Shown here piece after piece: positions 1 to 10,829 of a stretch of DNA of 64,000 nt. The stretch's first letter is position 1; each line of letters starts with the position of its first letter. A program made the position numbers and the translations under genes. The stretch spans positions 68,446,546-68,510,545 of the forward strand of contig NC_081408.1 of NCBI RefSeq assembly GCF_030272615.1. The letters run 5' to 3'. Below the pieces are notes generated by a model. It saw only the letters and a list, made by a program, of their open reading frames with translations, was not told the origin of the DNA and made no database searches. Origin of the DNA: Cryptomeria japonica (Eukaryota; Streptophyta; Pinopsida; Cupressales; Cupressaceae).

Positions 1-379
1 TATATTTCAAAGTGACTAATGATGATATCTTGGTTATTGAATTTTTTGTTGAAGATATCATTTTTGGAGAAGAAGATGGATTGTGTAAAGACTGCGCTAA
101 CAAGATGCAGACAGAATTTGGAATGTATATGATTGGGGAGATAAAATTCTTTTTAGGATTGCAAATTTCACAAATTGATAAAGGTATATTCATATGTCAA
201 ATAAAATACTTGAAGGAACTATTGAAGAAATTTGGTATGGAAAACTCCAAACTGGTAAGTACTCCTATGACTACAACTGATAAATTGATATTGAAGGATG
301 ATTTAGCTCATGTTAATCTGACAAGATACAAATCCATGATTAGAGGTTTACTGTATTTGACACAAACAAGACTTGATAT
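1..379 (+). pseudogene. Ty1/copia reverse transcriptase, C-terminal fragment
   Basis: This is the end of a copia RT domain, entering from outside the window. The frame reads from about base 3. Visible signatures are the catalytic-loop region as FFVEDIIFG (normally YVDDIIFG), then IGEIKFFLGLQI, YLKELLKKFGME and a TPM motif, all standard for the copia RT thumb and connection. The loop has Phe for Tyr and Glu for the first Asp, so the enzyme would be inactive. The fragment stops inside the motif before the RNase H domain, where a 1.1-kb LTR is inserted. The same reading continues at 1503. It belongs to the copia element whose 3' LTR is 2510-3606. Confidence 0.9.
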
Positions 380-1502
380 TGTATACACCTAAAAATGGTC
401 TGAAGATAATTAATTGAATAAGCAATTATTTAATTAATCCTCCTTCCCAATTTAATTAAATTCATTAGCAATTTGATTAAATCCCCCTTTCATCTACTTA
501 TTAATAAATGTAAGGATTTATTTAATGTATTCATTTCAATAATCCCCTTTAATTAATTAATTCAAATTAATTAATTATATTCTATCAAATTCATTTCTTC
601 TAAAATCATTTAATTAATTAAAACAAATAAAATTCATGAGTTGTTGAAATTAATTAGCCATTTCCTATTATTTGAATTTTTAAATTCAAATTCTCCTAAC
701 TTCTAACCACCTAACCTAACCACTCCTAAACCTAACCCATTCCATCTAACCCCGAGTTGCCCCATCCTAGCTTGCACATCCTAACCACCATGTTCCCTTT
801 CCTTGGACACTTTGCCCTCTCATGAGAAAATCTTCTTGACACTTGTAACCAAGTGTTCCCTTCCAACCAACCCCTTCTCCTACCAGCCTCCAATTGTTCC
901 CTTTCACCCAGCCTCTTCTAGAAGCTTCTTGACACTTGTCACCATAGAGATGGTTAATGTTCCCTTTAATTCAACCTGTTCTCCAATCACCTCCAATTTA
1001 ACCATTGATATCTTCATACTTAATCTTGACCATTGATTCCTGCCACCTCACCCCTAGCCTTGGAAAATCCTATAAATAGACCCCATTTTGGAGTTCAAAG
1101 GATCTCGAATCCGATCTCATTCTTCATCTCATGCATTGTTACTATAGGCATCTAGCTTATAGTTTATTATTTTAGCAATGTTATCATGTTCAGTTTTAGC
1201 TTAAATCTTAGCTTATTTCATAGCAATATCATAGAATCATATAGCTTAAATCATTATCATTGCTAGCTTAAATGCATTTCATCATTTAAATCCTCCATTT
1301 AAGTGCAGACAAGTCACTGGAATTTGCATAATTAGATCTGAGAGCAAAATTCATACTCGCATTTACTAGGAGGCAATAGATCAATTAGCTATGGTTTATC
1401 TTTCTTTGTTTTAAATTTTTTAACCATGCTTGTAATGATCAATTGAGTGTTTTTGTGTTGTAGCTACAGGTACATATGTCCACACTTCACAGATACATGA
1501 CA
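380..1502 (+). mobile_element. Solo LTR (gypsy-type family 1) inserted in copia RT
   Basis: The insert begins TGTATACACC and ends ATGACA (TG...CA) and is flanked by the 5-bp duplication GATAT at 375-379 and 1503-1507. Removing the insert and one GATAT leaves the copia frame open across the junction, so the boundaries are exact. It holds AT-rich TTAATTAA-type sequence, a TATA box at 1071 and no coding potential, as expected for a solo LTR left by LTR-LTR recombination. The first 25 bases, including CTAAAAATGGTC, resemble the start of the solo LTR at 21733-23179, so both probably come from one family. Short translated stretches inside it are not considered genes. Confidence 0.85.
1071..1077 (+). 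promoter_or_regulatory. LTR TATA box
   Basis: TATAAAT preceded by CC, about 430 bases before the LTR end, in the position expected of the U3 core promoter. It supports plus orientation of the solo LTR. Confidence 0.55.
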
Positions 1503-2128
1503 GATATAATGAATGCAGTATGTATTGTTTCAAGATTTTAGAGTAATCCTAAAGAAAATCATGAATCAGTAGTAAAAAGGATTTTCCAATATCTACAAGG
1601 CACAACAAATCTTGGTTTATGGTATCCTAAATATGAAAATTTTGATTTATGTGCATACACTGATGAAAATTGGGCAGGAGATGTAGATGTCAGAAAGAGA
1701 ACCACTAGCAAAGCATTCTTTCTTGGTAGCAAATTGATTTCATTGTTGAGCAAGAAGCAGAGTTGTACATCATTATCAAAAGTAGAATCAGAATATGTTG
1801 TAGCAACAACTAATTGTACTCAGGTATTATGGATTAAGAAAATGTTTAAGGACATAAAGGTAAAATGTGCAAAGAACCTATAATCATTTATTGTGATAAT
1901 TCAGCAACAATGGATATATCAAAGAATCCGGTATTTCACTCTAAGACTAAACATGTTTCTATCAAATATAACTTTCTAAAAGAGAATGTTGAAGCAAAAG
2001 AAGTAAGATTGGTTTATGTGAATAATAAAGAGCAAATTGCAGATATATTTACTAAACCTTTACCTAAGGAAACTTTTGAATATCTCATAGAGCATCTTGG
2101 GGTAATACCCTCACCGATAGAGACTTAG
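1503..2128 (+). pseudogene. Ty1/copia RT end and RNase H domain
   Basis: Continuation of the copia polyprotein after the solo LTR. Signatures in order are IFQYLQGTTNLGLWYP, a degenerate YTDADWAGD motif (YTDENWAGD), DVRKRTTSKAFFLG, SKKQSC, VESEYVVA, IIYCDNSATMDISKNPV, HSKTKHVSIKYNFLKE and ADIFTKPLPKETF, which are copia RNase H and the C-terminal tail. One in-frame stop (RF*SNP, a former Gln codon by comparison) and a frameshift near 1855-1865 break it. The natural end is the TAG at 2126-2128, 380 bases before the 3' LTR. Confidence 0.9.
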
Positions 2129-2284
2129 ACAGTTGAAGATTGGCATCAAACCAACATAAAATAATAGAGAAACCTTTTTCCGTCTTTGATGGAGGAGAAC
2201 TACTTCTCAGGGGGGTAGTTGTTATATTAATTGGTTGTATTAGTTGATTGTGTGTTCTGGTATTTTTATTGCTTTGGCATTTGA

Positions 2285-2509
2285 TGTCAAAGGGGGAGAG
2301 ATGTCTATGGAAAAACTTTGTATTTAGGAAACACTATCCTAGGGGGAGAGTTTATTTATTGAGGGAGAGATATATACTCTCTGCATTTTTTATTTTGATT
2401 TCTAGTATTAATCTATTCTGGAGATTGTTGGTTTTTGGTTTTTGGCATTCTGTTTTGGCACTTAGATGTTTTTCCATCTAGTGTTACCATCAATGCTAAA
2501 GGGGGATAT
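2285..2509 (+). promoter_or_regulatory. Copia 3' untranslated region with repeated polypurine tracts
   Basis: Purine tracts AAAGGGGGAGAG (about 2289), TAGGGGGAGAG (about 2340) and TAAAGGGGGATAT directly before the LTR at 2510. The LTR-adjacent tract is the presumed plus-strand primer. Multiple tracts upstream of the 3' LTR are a known hallmark of the Sirevirus lineage of copia elements. Confidence 0.7.
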
Positions 2510-3606
2510 TGTTGGTATTATGGATGTGTTGCATCAGTTTTGTCATTTATTTCAGCACTTATCCTTCTGGAGATATTTGGTTATGTTGAACTGGCACATT
2601 GTGTTCACCGACAAGTTCAGTGACTTATGCACAGTCACCGGTATATTGTTCACCGACAGGTTATATTGTTCACTGGCACTGAGGATGACTTGTTATCATT
2701 TGAAGATCACTTCATTATGTCGAAGACATGGTTTGGATACTTGTTTTTGATATTTTGGTTAATGGTCTACTCAGGTTGACATATTTGTTGTTACCAGCAA
2801 ATTGGTCTAGGTTATGGACCGGTATGCATTATCTATTCCATATCAGCACGGAACGTTATGGAGATGATTTATTGATTGGATATTATTGGAAATGTATTGA
2901 GCTGACATGATGAATCACATCTAGACTTGTTTGTAATTTATTTTATTGTAATATTCTTAGTGAGCTGACCTACACATTTGGTCTTAGGTTTTGTATATAT
3001 GTAAGATCTCAATTAATGAGATATAGGACACATGATATGGTATGTAAGGTTATGGTATTGTAACATGGTATGTGTGAATATTGAAGATCATATGAGTAGA
3101 CCATAGAGAAGGTTCAAGGAAGGTGATTATCAGAGCTTAACTGGTTGAAGGTGATTATCAGAGCTTAACTGGTACTGAATCCAGCATTGGAGATGCTATT
3201 TTGAGCAGTACATTATTCTAGGATTTAACCATCCTACTATAGTCATTGCAACTCCCATTTGAGCAGTGTGTTTTAGGCGGTTGGCCTTTCTGCATGTGCA
3301 AACCCCATTTGTATACACATACTATTTGCAGTAGTATCATCTGATTGTGGGTAAGGTTTCCCACCATGGTTTTTCCCCTTATAGGGTTTCCACGTTAAAA
3401 TCTATGTGTTATGTGTTGTGGATGTTGTTTCTCTTTTTGTTTCATGCATTAAGTTTCACCAGTATTGATATTAATTGTTAATCTATTAATTGGCATTAAG
3501 TTTGGTTTACTGATATTAAGTATCAAGTTTGATTGAGTTGTATTTGGGTTGAAATTCATAGACAACTGATTCACCCTCCCTCTCAGTTGTCTTTCGGGTC
3601 CTAACA
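2510..3606 (+). mobile_element. 3' LTR of copia element
   Basis: Starts TGTTGGTATTATGG right after the polypurine tract and ends CTCAGTTGTCTTTCGGGTCCTAACA. It contains the block CCCACCATGGTTTTTCCCC followed by GGGTTTCCACG that is also found in the other copia-type LTRs of this window. A 28-bp tandem duplication lies at 3119-3174, and degenerate TTCACCGACAG repeats lie near the start. No primer site follows, so this is the right end. The 3' target duplication should be GCATT (3607-3611). The 5' LTR lies left of the window. Confidence 0.8.
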
Positions 3607-3639
3607 GCATTCAACAGTAAAAGGTATTTATTTTACGAC

Positions 3640-6600
3640 ATGGATTCTTCATCTTTCATTTTTGAATTCATTGCAAACCCTACTATTGTGGAAAATATCA
3701 AGCGTCCTAGACTAGTCTTTAAGATAATCCCTAAGATAGCTAAGTTGGATGACTCCATTGGTGCATTTTCAAAAATTCTGAAGGGAGTTGCATTTGCTAA
3801 AGACCCTAGGGCATACATTCACTGTAACATTGAATATTTAGGGTGCTTAAAGAACATATTCATGAATGTTATCAGAGACAAACAAGGTGTAGTCAAACCA
3901 GAACACAAGATTATGGAAGATTTAGGGTTCATTGACATCCTTCACATGCCTGAATTTTTAGATGAGATTATCCATTATGTTCTTAGCAGAGTTCACGGTA
4001 AATTTTTATGGTTAGAATCAGTTTTCAAAATCACTAAGGAAGCAATTAGGGTTGTTACTGGTTTACCTTCTATCAGCACTAGGCCTAAGAAGAAAAAGAA
4101 AATTCCAAACAAAGAGGTTATGAACTTAACCAGCGCAACATCAGATAACAAATCACTTAGGGTTAGCGATATAACTAATAACAACGTCAAATATGCTAGT
4201 ATGGTTATTGGATATAAGGTGGCACATACTAATAGGATGAATTTTGTTTCAAGTCTATGCATTTATAGTGCCTATGAGATGATAATGAACAATGCTAAAA
4301 TTGACATTTGTGAATGGTTGAAAGATGAACTTATAGAAAATATGGATAAGATCAAAGGTGACAAAAAGGGAACCTTCAAATTTGGGAATTTGATTGTATG
4401 TTTAATGCTATACTTCTCAAAGGTGATTCCCGGTATAGGCCACAAAGACTTTTCCTATGATATTTATGTTGGAAAATAGATTAAGGAGGCAATTACCGGG
4501 ATGGGTCCAGATGGTGACAAGCATGTGAAGAAATATTTAAAAAACTTTCAAGCAAAAATGAGACAAAGGGAAAGAATCCCTCAAAGCATTGTTGATAAAT
4601 ATGACAAACAGATATGCTTTGTTATTAAAAGAGATGAAATATGGATGGAGGCAGTTAAACCTAGAACTGTCTGGATAACTGAGATGGGTTATGAAGTGGA
4701 TTCAAATATTCTAGAATCTTATGCCAAGATACTCCTAGATGCTCCACCGAACTGATAGAAAATATCTTTGGTATTGCAGAAACTATAGAGAGTGATGTTG
4801 CTATTCAGAAGTAAAGGAAGAAAAGAGATAAAATATTGAAAGATGCTTCAAAGTTTGTTGAAGTTTTTAAAAAGATTGTTGAAACTTGATCCGATGAGTG
4901 GTGTTGCTATAGAAGAAAGAAATCAGAACAACAACTAATAACACATATTTCTCTTGTGGCTACCTCATCCGACTCTGATAATGACAAGGCTGCAGAATTG
5001 AAAAGGGTGGAAAGGAAGAAGAGAAAATCCTCACCGGCACCTGCTCCATCACCAAAGAAGACAAGGACACTTAGAAAGAAACAATAGGTTGTGAGAGATC
5101 TCAGTGGTCCAAAGAAGAAGGTCACACAGAAGAAACCAAAACAAAAGGTATCTAATAAACTTTTATCGAAAGAACTTGTAAATGAAATAACTCAGGATGG
5201 CAATCTTGGAAATATAAGAAATTGAAGGTTGAGGCACTGTTAGCGGTTCATTCTGTTAAGTCTAAGTAAGAAATTGATGATTTGTTATCTGAAGCTAACA
5301 TAATTGTTTTTGCAAGTGGTCACTGGCAAGTAAGCCTCATGGCCGACAGATTAAAAGAGATAGCAGATGGAACAACAGATAAATGGGATATTTTCTTTTT
5401 GGAGAAAGAGAAAAGAGAAGAAAATGAAAGACAAAAAGTTGATAAATCCTTCACTAAGGCATATTAGAAGGGAGATAAAGGAAAGAACAAGATTGGCAGT
5501 GTACCTAATTTCACAATAAAAGATAACTTACCTCCACTGACATAAAGACACCCCACCAAAAGTAGTAGAGACACCGGCAGAAATGCAAAATCAGCCTGAA
5601 GAGAAGTCAGAGGAAGTGAAAGCAAATGATATTGATCCCGAGTCAAACTTTCTATTCACAATGAATGTCCACACTCATGACATCAATATTGCAATGGATA
5701 AAGAAATTGTTGAGGAAAAGAAATTTGAATCTATAAATATTGAAATTGTTGACTCACCGGTCAAGACCATTGACACTCAACTAAATGTTGAGATACTGGT
5801 AGAAAAAGAACAAGAACAAATAGAATCCGAACTGGTAGAGAATAAGAATGAGAGTAAGGATGAGAATAAGGAAGTGGTTAAAGTGGCTGAATAGGTACCT
5901 GGAGAAGAGAAGAAACTTAATGCAGAACCTAGCACTTCTCCCAGTACTTCAACTATGGATTACAGACCGACAAATCTCACTGATGTATTATTGGATTCCA
6001 TAAAGAGGATAATTGAATGCAACGCCTTAGAATTTAAGTCTATTGATGACTCTTTACCGATTTTGCAAATGATTGCACTGGCATGCAAGGTAGATCACAT
6101 TGTTGGCTCAATAAGTAAATTGGACACATTGTCCAAATTCATTTCTTTTAACATTTAGTCAGTAGATAAAATAAATGAGGAAACTATTCAAGAAAGAGTT
6201 AATAAGGAAAAGGAAAATTTCTTTGACAAAACAATAAAGGATTGTACATAACAGATTGATTCATTACTACCGGCATTGAATTCCACTATTTTGGAATATA
6301 AGGAATTCCACTATTTTGCAAACCTCATCGTTTAACAAAAGACATTGATGAACAGATCTGGATAGCTCAAAAGGAGATTGATGATATTGCAGATAGCATG
6401 ATTGGTTCTTCAAAACTAACATCAGTTTTGGATCAGGAAATGGCTATTCATGAAGAAAAGATTGAAAAAACTGGAAAAAGAGAAGGCAAGATTGAAAATG
6501 AAAACCCGGGAGTTGAAAAATAAACTTGGTCCAAGATTGGACAATCTCCTAACACACCAAAATGAACTATCCAGGGAAACAATTCAAAGAGTAAGATCAC

Positions 6601-6746
6601 CGGAGCAACAAATGCACTATCTCACCAGGATGATCAGGGAGACAAAGACAGTAATTTTCAACAGTACAAAGTTTTTGCAGAGTCTTAACTTAGTTTTGGC
6701 AGATATTTTTCAGATTGTACATAACTATCTTCAAGGTTCTAAGTAA
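3640..6746 (+). pseudogene. ORF2 of pol-less LTR element A (unassigned protein family)
   Basis: I do not recognise a named family. The gene is homologous along its length to ORF2 at 33727-36948 and 57126-60429. The N-terminal domain (about 280 residues, 3640-4479) has FEFIANPTIVE, GAFSKILKGVAFAKDPRAYI, VLSRVHGKFLWLE, ITKEAIRVVTGLPS and WLKDELIENMDKIKGDKKG. A second block near 4590-4750 has WMEAVKPRT and EMGYEVDSNILESYAKILL. A charged middle follows, then YRPTNLTDVLLDSIKRI near 5960, LDTLSKFI, a coiled-coil stretch near 6450-6530 and LQSLNLVLADIFQIVHNYL at the end. Stops and frameshifts break it after 4477, near 4750 and in the middle. The part upstream (primer site, ORF1) is missing because the copia element ending at 3606 interrupts element A just before this gene. 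Confidence 0.75.
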
Positions 6747-6787
6747 TTTTTTTATTTTTTGATACTTTTGACATCCTTTGTCATTGA

Positions 6788-6940
6788 TGTCAAAGGGGGA
6801 GTGGTATAGTGAAAAAAATGTATAGAGTAAGGCATGGTGACAAGTGAACAGAAGGAGATCATTTTCTTAGGGGGAGCACTTTCATTTTTGGATTTCAGTT
6901 GTTTCTCATGAGTGTTGCCATCAATGCCAAGGGGGGAGAT
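6788..6940 (+). promoter_or_regulatory. Repeated polypurine tracts of element A
   Basis: CATTGATGTCAAAGGGGGAG at about 6782-6801, another GGGGGAG near 6870, and CCAAGGGGGGAGAT ending at 6940 against the LTR. The arrangement is the same as in the copia elements of the window. Confidence 0.7.
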
Positions 6941-7836
6941 TGTTGGCATTATAGACTCAGATGAGAATGGTAGATGTTATCATTGATGGCAACTAGGTTC
7001 AACAAGGTTTCACAGGTTCAACCAGTAATAAACTTCACCTACCGGCACTGGCAGATACAACAAGGTTTATTCACATCAGCATCCAATTTACATCGACAAC
7101 AGATCATATCGGCATCCAAAGCTAACTTAGCAATAATATTGCTTATGTAATGTAAATTGTAATTGTGTGGCCGATATGATGTATTGTAAGGACTCATATA
7201 TGTATGAGAGCTTGTAGGTCATTTGGTTAGTAGTTGTATGTGACATAGGTATTGAAATATGTGTATGTAAGTGGTATATGTGATAAGATAGGGATATGAT
7301 ACCGGATAGTTGTATATGCACTTTGATGTATTTATTTTGAGAATAAATAAGAAGCAAAGCAGAGTGAAGACTATTCAGTGAAAGAAGAATCATTTACCGG
7401 CAAGGTTTTTGGCGGAGGTATCAGAAAACGCTTAAACCAGTACTGAATCTAGCATTGCAAATGCTATATTGAAGTAGTACATTGTTATTGGATTTAGCCA
7501 TCCTATTCTATAGTCAGTGGGACTCCATTTTTGTTGTTAAGCAATGAGCTCTAGGTAGTTTGTACTAAGTAATATTTATTCATATTGGCCAGTAGGTAAA
7601 TATTGTGGGTCACAAATCCCACCAAGGTTTTTAAACTATCGGGTCTCCTCACCAAAAATATATGTGTTATGATGTGAAATGATGTTGATTCTTTTGTTTC
7701 TCTTTACTGCATTATTATTTGCTTACCGATATATTAATTTCAGTTATAAAGTTGCAAATAAGTTTAAATTTTTCATCTACCAGTCAGACATTGATTCACC
7801 ACCCCCCCCCCCTCTCAGTGTCTTTGGGCTTAACCA
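6941..7836 (+). mobile_element. 3' LTR of pol-less element A
   Basis: Starts TGTTGGCATTATAG directly after the polypurine tract and ends near CTCAGTGTCTTTGGGCTTAACCA after a poly-C run. It contains the copia-type block AATCCCACCAAGGTTTTT plus GGGTCTCC, and GCTTAAACCAGTACTGAA, also seen in the element B LTRs. The expected right target duplication is AGTAT (7837-7841), but it cannot be checked because the 5' end lies beyond the window. Length (896 bp) is close to the element B LTRs (792 and 794 bp). Confidence 0.75.
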
Positions 7837-8285
7837 AGTATCTAATAGGAATGATTACCCTCATATTTATAATAAATACAGTGATTTGATTAGAATGTTC
7901 AAATCCCAAACTCAAAACATATGTATCAAATTTATGGTACCACATCCTAGGACTCTGTTTGAGACCATACAAAGATTTCTTTAATTTATAAACCAAATTA
8001 CTTTTACCTTTCACCACATAGTGCTCTGGTTGTGTCATACAAATATCCTCTTCCAAATCACCATGAAGGAAAGCAGTTTTCACATCCATTTGCTCAACCT
8101 CTAAATCATAAGCAACAACAATAGAAAGAAAAAATCTAATGGATGTCATTTTTGCAACAAGAGAAAATATCTCCCCATAATCAACACCCTCAACCTAAGA
8201 TTAGTTTTTTATAACCAACCTTGCTTTATACTTCTCAATGCCTCCATCTACACCAATCTTTCTCTTGAACACTGTTGTCAATGAT
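7837..8285 (-). pseudogene. Ty1/copia reverse transcriptase fragment
   Basis: The minus strand reads KRKIGVDGGIEKYKARLV, GVDYGEIFSLVAKM, VEQMDVKTAFLHGDLEEDI, and YKLKKSLYGLKQSPRMWYHKFD, the N-terminal half of a copia RT. There are two stops near 8195. The DVKTAFLHG motif is kept, but the YVDD loop part is absent because element A is inserted at 7836/7837. It is the outermost and probably oldest element of the left-hand nest. Confidence 0.85.
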
Positions 8286-8483
8286 TTTAGTTGAACTGAA
8301 TTGTGAGACAACCCCTACGAAACTTGTCTATTTCATATCTTGCGTACTTTGAGATTGGTCGACTTGCCTCGTAAGTCATACCCTTTTTGCATTTTAGTTA
8401 AGCATCTTTTTATTTTTTGGGAGTTAGATTTTATTTTATCTTTTTCATGCAGGTCGGGTTTTAAAACCTGAATTGCATATTTG
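8286..8483. repeat. Left part of palindrome-rich region
   Basis: Non-coding. It ends with GCAGGTCGGGTTTTAAAACCTG (8450-8471), a degenerate copy of the palindromes at 10001-10760. The solo LTR at 8484-9935 separates it from the rest. Confidence 0.6.
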
Positions 8484-9935
8484 TGATGGCATTTGCATGA
8501 AGATTGCATTAATGAAATTTTATGTTGTCATTGATGTCAATTAACTAGTAATGATGTTGTAATAATGTTGTTTTGCAACCAGTAGGAAGAGCTAGTAAAG
8601 GGAACTACAACTGGTAGGTGAGTTTGTGGAGGAAATCGATATTACTTATGAAAAGGAGAGATGAACTAGTAACCCTCCCTGTAGATAATACCAAACTCTA
8701 ACCGATGGAGCTTGGTGAATCGGTTGAAGCAGATTATGATCAAATGATGAATGGTAAAGATTATGACACGTATTCATGTTGTATGAGAAATGTTTTAAAT
8801 GATTCATGGCATGTAGAGAACAGTTTTTATCTTAGGAATGAGCAAGTTCATTGCATGTAATGGAAACGACGTGATGAGTTACAGAGTTTGATGAAGTGGT
8901 GATCAAGGAGTAGTCAAGATTGTCTGGAATGATGTGCAATGATTATTATGTAATTTTCTATGTAATCCAACAGTCATACTTGAACCAATTTGTTTGTAAT
9001 CTCTATGAGATAATTAGGTTTTTATTGTGTTACCGACCTCTTGATTTGTTTATAAGGTTGATGAGTTGTTTTGTTGTAGAGTTGGCAATTTATAGTTGAG
9101 AGTAAGAGAGAGTTGTTGCCAAACCTGATAATGTATCTATAGTATGTGTAAAGGAAGATAGGAGCATGAAAAGGATCTGAACAAGCAAGTGTAGTGCTAT
9201 TCAAACAAATCAACAAACCCCCGTTATTTTCTAATAATTACAGCAGTCAAATTTCCTAACCGGGTAAGCTCTAACAATATTAGTGTTATCTAAATACTCT
9301 AACCAGGTGGCCCATTAGCTTGGATTTAAAATCCTCTACCGAGGTTACTCCTTACAAGGTGTTGCTTCAAATAGGGCATTCTAGTTAGTCCCTTAACCGG
9401 GTGGTCCCTAACAGGATATGTTCTTAACATGACTTTTGTAAAGCTTTAACAGGCTTGGCTCCTAACAGAGCGAACTTCAGAAGAGTTCAGAATATTTGTG
9501 GGTATTCATCCCCACCATGGTTTTTCCAATTTGGGTTTCCACATCAAAAAGATTGTGTCAAGTGGTGAATTCTTTTGTGGTTATTTTTACTATGGTTAAA
9601 TTGCTTAACTACTAAATCCACTTTGATATGATATGATAACCGGCAGCAATCTGAAATATGTTTTAACTACTGTTAGTAAAAGTATTTGAATGATTCAGTT
9701 AAAAGGTTTTGAGAGTTTCAAAGTTGTTTTACTATTAGTTTGTTATAATAGTTAACCGGTTTACTTGTTAGTAATATTGCATTTGACAGTTCAATGTTTA
9801 AACTAGTTAGTTTAGAGTTTGTTTTGAGAGGTAAATTTTGAGATTGGTGAAAGTCTAATCAGTTTTCTATCTACTAATTCTGCCTCCCCCCCTCTCAGTA
9901 GTTGACCAGATCCTTATTCATTCATCATACCATCA
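8484..9935 (+). mobile_element. Solo LTR, copia type
   Basis: Begins TGATGGCATTTGCATG and ends CATACCATCA, flanked by the duplication ATTTG at 8479-8483 and 9936-9940. It carries the copia-type LTR hallmarks of this window: TTGTCATTGATGTC near the start, a series of spaced CTAACAGG/TTAACCGGGT repeats at 9250-9470, CCCCACCATGGTTTTTCC with GGGTTTCCAC at 9511-9542, and CCCCCCCTCTCAGTAGTTG near the end. No internal region accompanies it, so it is a solo LTR. It most resembles the LTRs of the copia element at 27634-41375. Confidence 0.8.
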
Positions 9936-9940
9936 ATTTG

Positions 9941-10780
9941 AGACTTTAGCTTGCACATCAGTTTTTCTAATGCGAAGTGCAAGCTTGCTACCTTTTTCTG
10001 GCAGATTGGGTTTTAAAACCCAACCTGCAGGTGATTTTGAGAGCAGGTCGGGTTTTATTTCCCAGCCTTCTTGGCATGCAAAGTGTATTAATTGCACATA
10101 ATTAACCTTTTTAAATATATTTTTAGGTTTTCATTTGGCATTTTAAACTCGTGATTTGCATGCTTGAGCTCTAAAGGGGAATTTCATTTGTAGAGAAGCT
10201 CATATTATTCAAATTTAACCTTTGCCTTTTGTTTTCTTTGAATTTTTTGGTGAAATCAGGTATTTGCTTACCATATTTTTGTACTTTTCAAAGGTTAGGG
10301 TTTTATTTTACAAGGTTATGGCAATTATCATTTTTGTTTATGTCAAACCATAGAAATATGTCAGATTTGAAAAACCCAACATATTGTTTCCTTCGCACAG
10401 TCGCATTCGGGTCTTTTAAATCTCGTTGTGCAATTTAAGATGTGCCAAGGGTTTGTACATTGGAGTTTCAAACTTCTGTGTGCATATTTGTCATTCCAAG
10501 TGTAGGTTAGAATTTAAACTTTGACATGCAAGTGTTTGTTTTATCATGTCGGGATTTAAATCCCGACATGTGTAGTTTGATCTACCCTTTGGGCAGGTTG
10601 GGTTTTTAAATTTGACCTGTCGATCACCAAGTCTTACCCTCTTGCATGTTGGGTTTTAAAACCCAACATGCTAGTTGATCTGCCTCCAAGAGCATGTCCA
10701 GTTTTAAAACCTGACATGCATTTTGTGTTTTTTTGAGCTGCAGGTCAGGTTTTAAAATGTTGATTCTCTGAACACTGATC
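9941..10780. repeat. Cluster of palindromes centred on TTTTAAAA or TTTAAA
   Basis: At least four long palindromes: 10001-10028 (two mismatches), 10545-10570 (perfect, arm CATGTCGGGATTT), 10644-10671 (perfect, arm GCATGTTGGGTTTT) and 10692-10719 (near perfect). Half or degenerate copies lie at 10042, 10591 and 10739. Consensus arm: CATGTCGGGTTTT. No credible coding sequence. This may be the untranslated or LTR part of an old element. Confidence 0.75.
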
Positions 10781-10829
10781 TTTGATGTTAAAATGCAGTA
10801 TTTGGAAAATGTTTGAACCCTCCCCTAGA

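Noticed and set aside
803-1036. 77-codon ORF in the first solo LTR
   Set aside because: Low-complexity Pro/Thr/Ser composition inside an LTR upstream of its TATA box; no similarity.
2248-2910. Overlapping hydrophobic ORFs after the copia RNase H that could suggest an env-like membrane protein
   Set aside because: They overlap the polypurine tracts and the start of the 3' LTR, are in different frames and share no motif with each other.
7127-7393. 88-codon minus ORF within the element A LTR
   Set aside because: Entirely inside an LTR. His/Tyr-rich composition from TATATG-type sequence.
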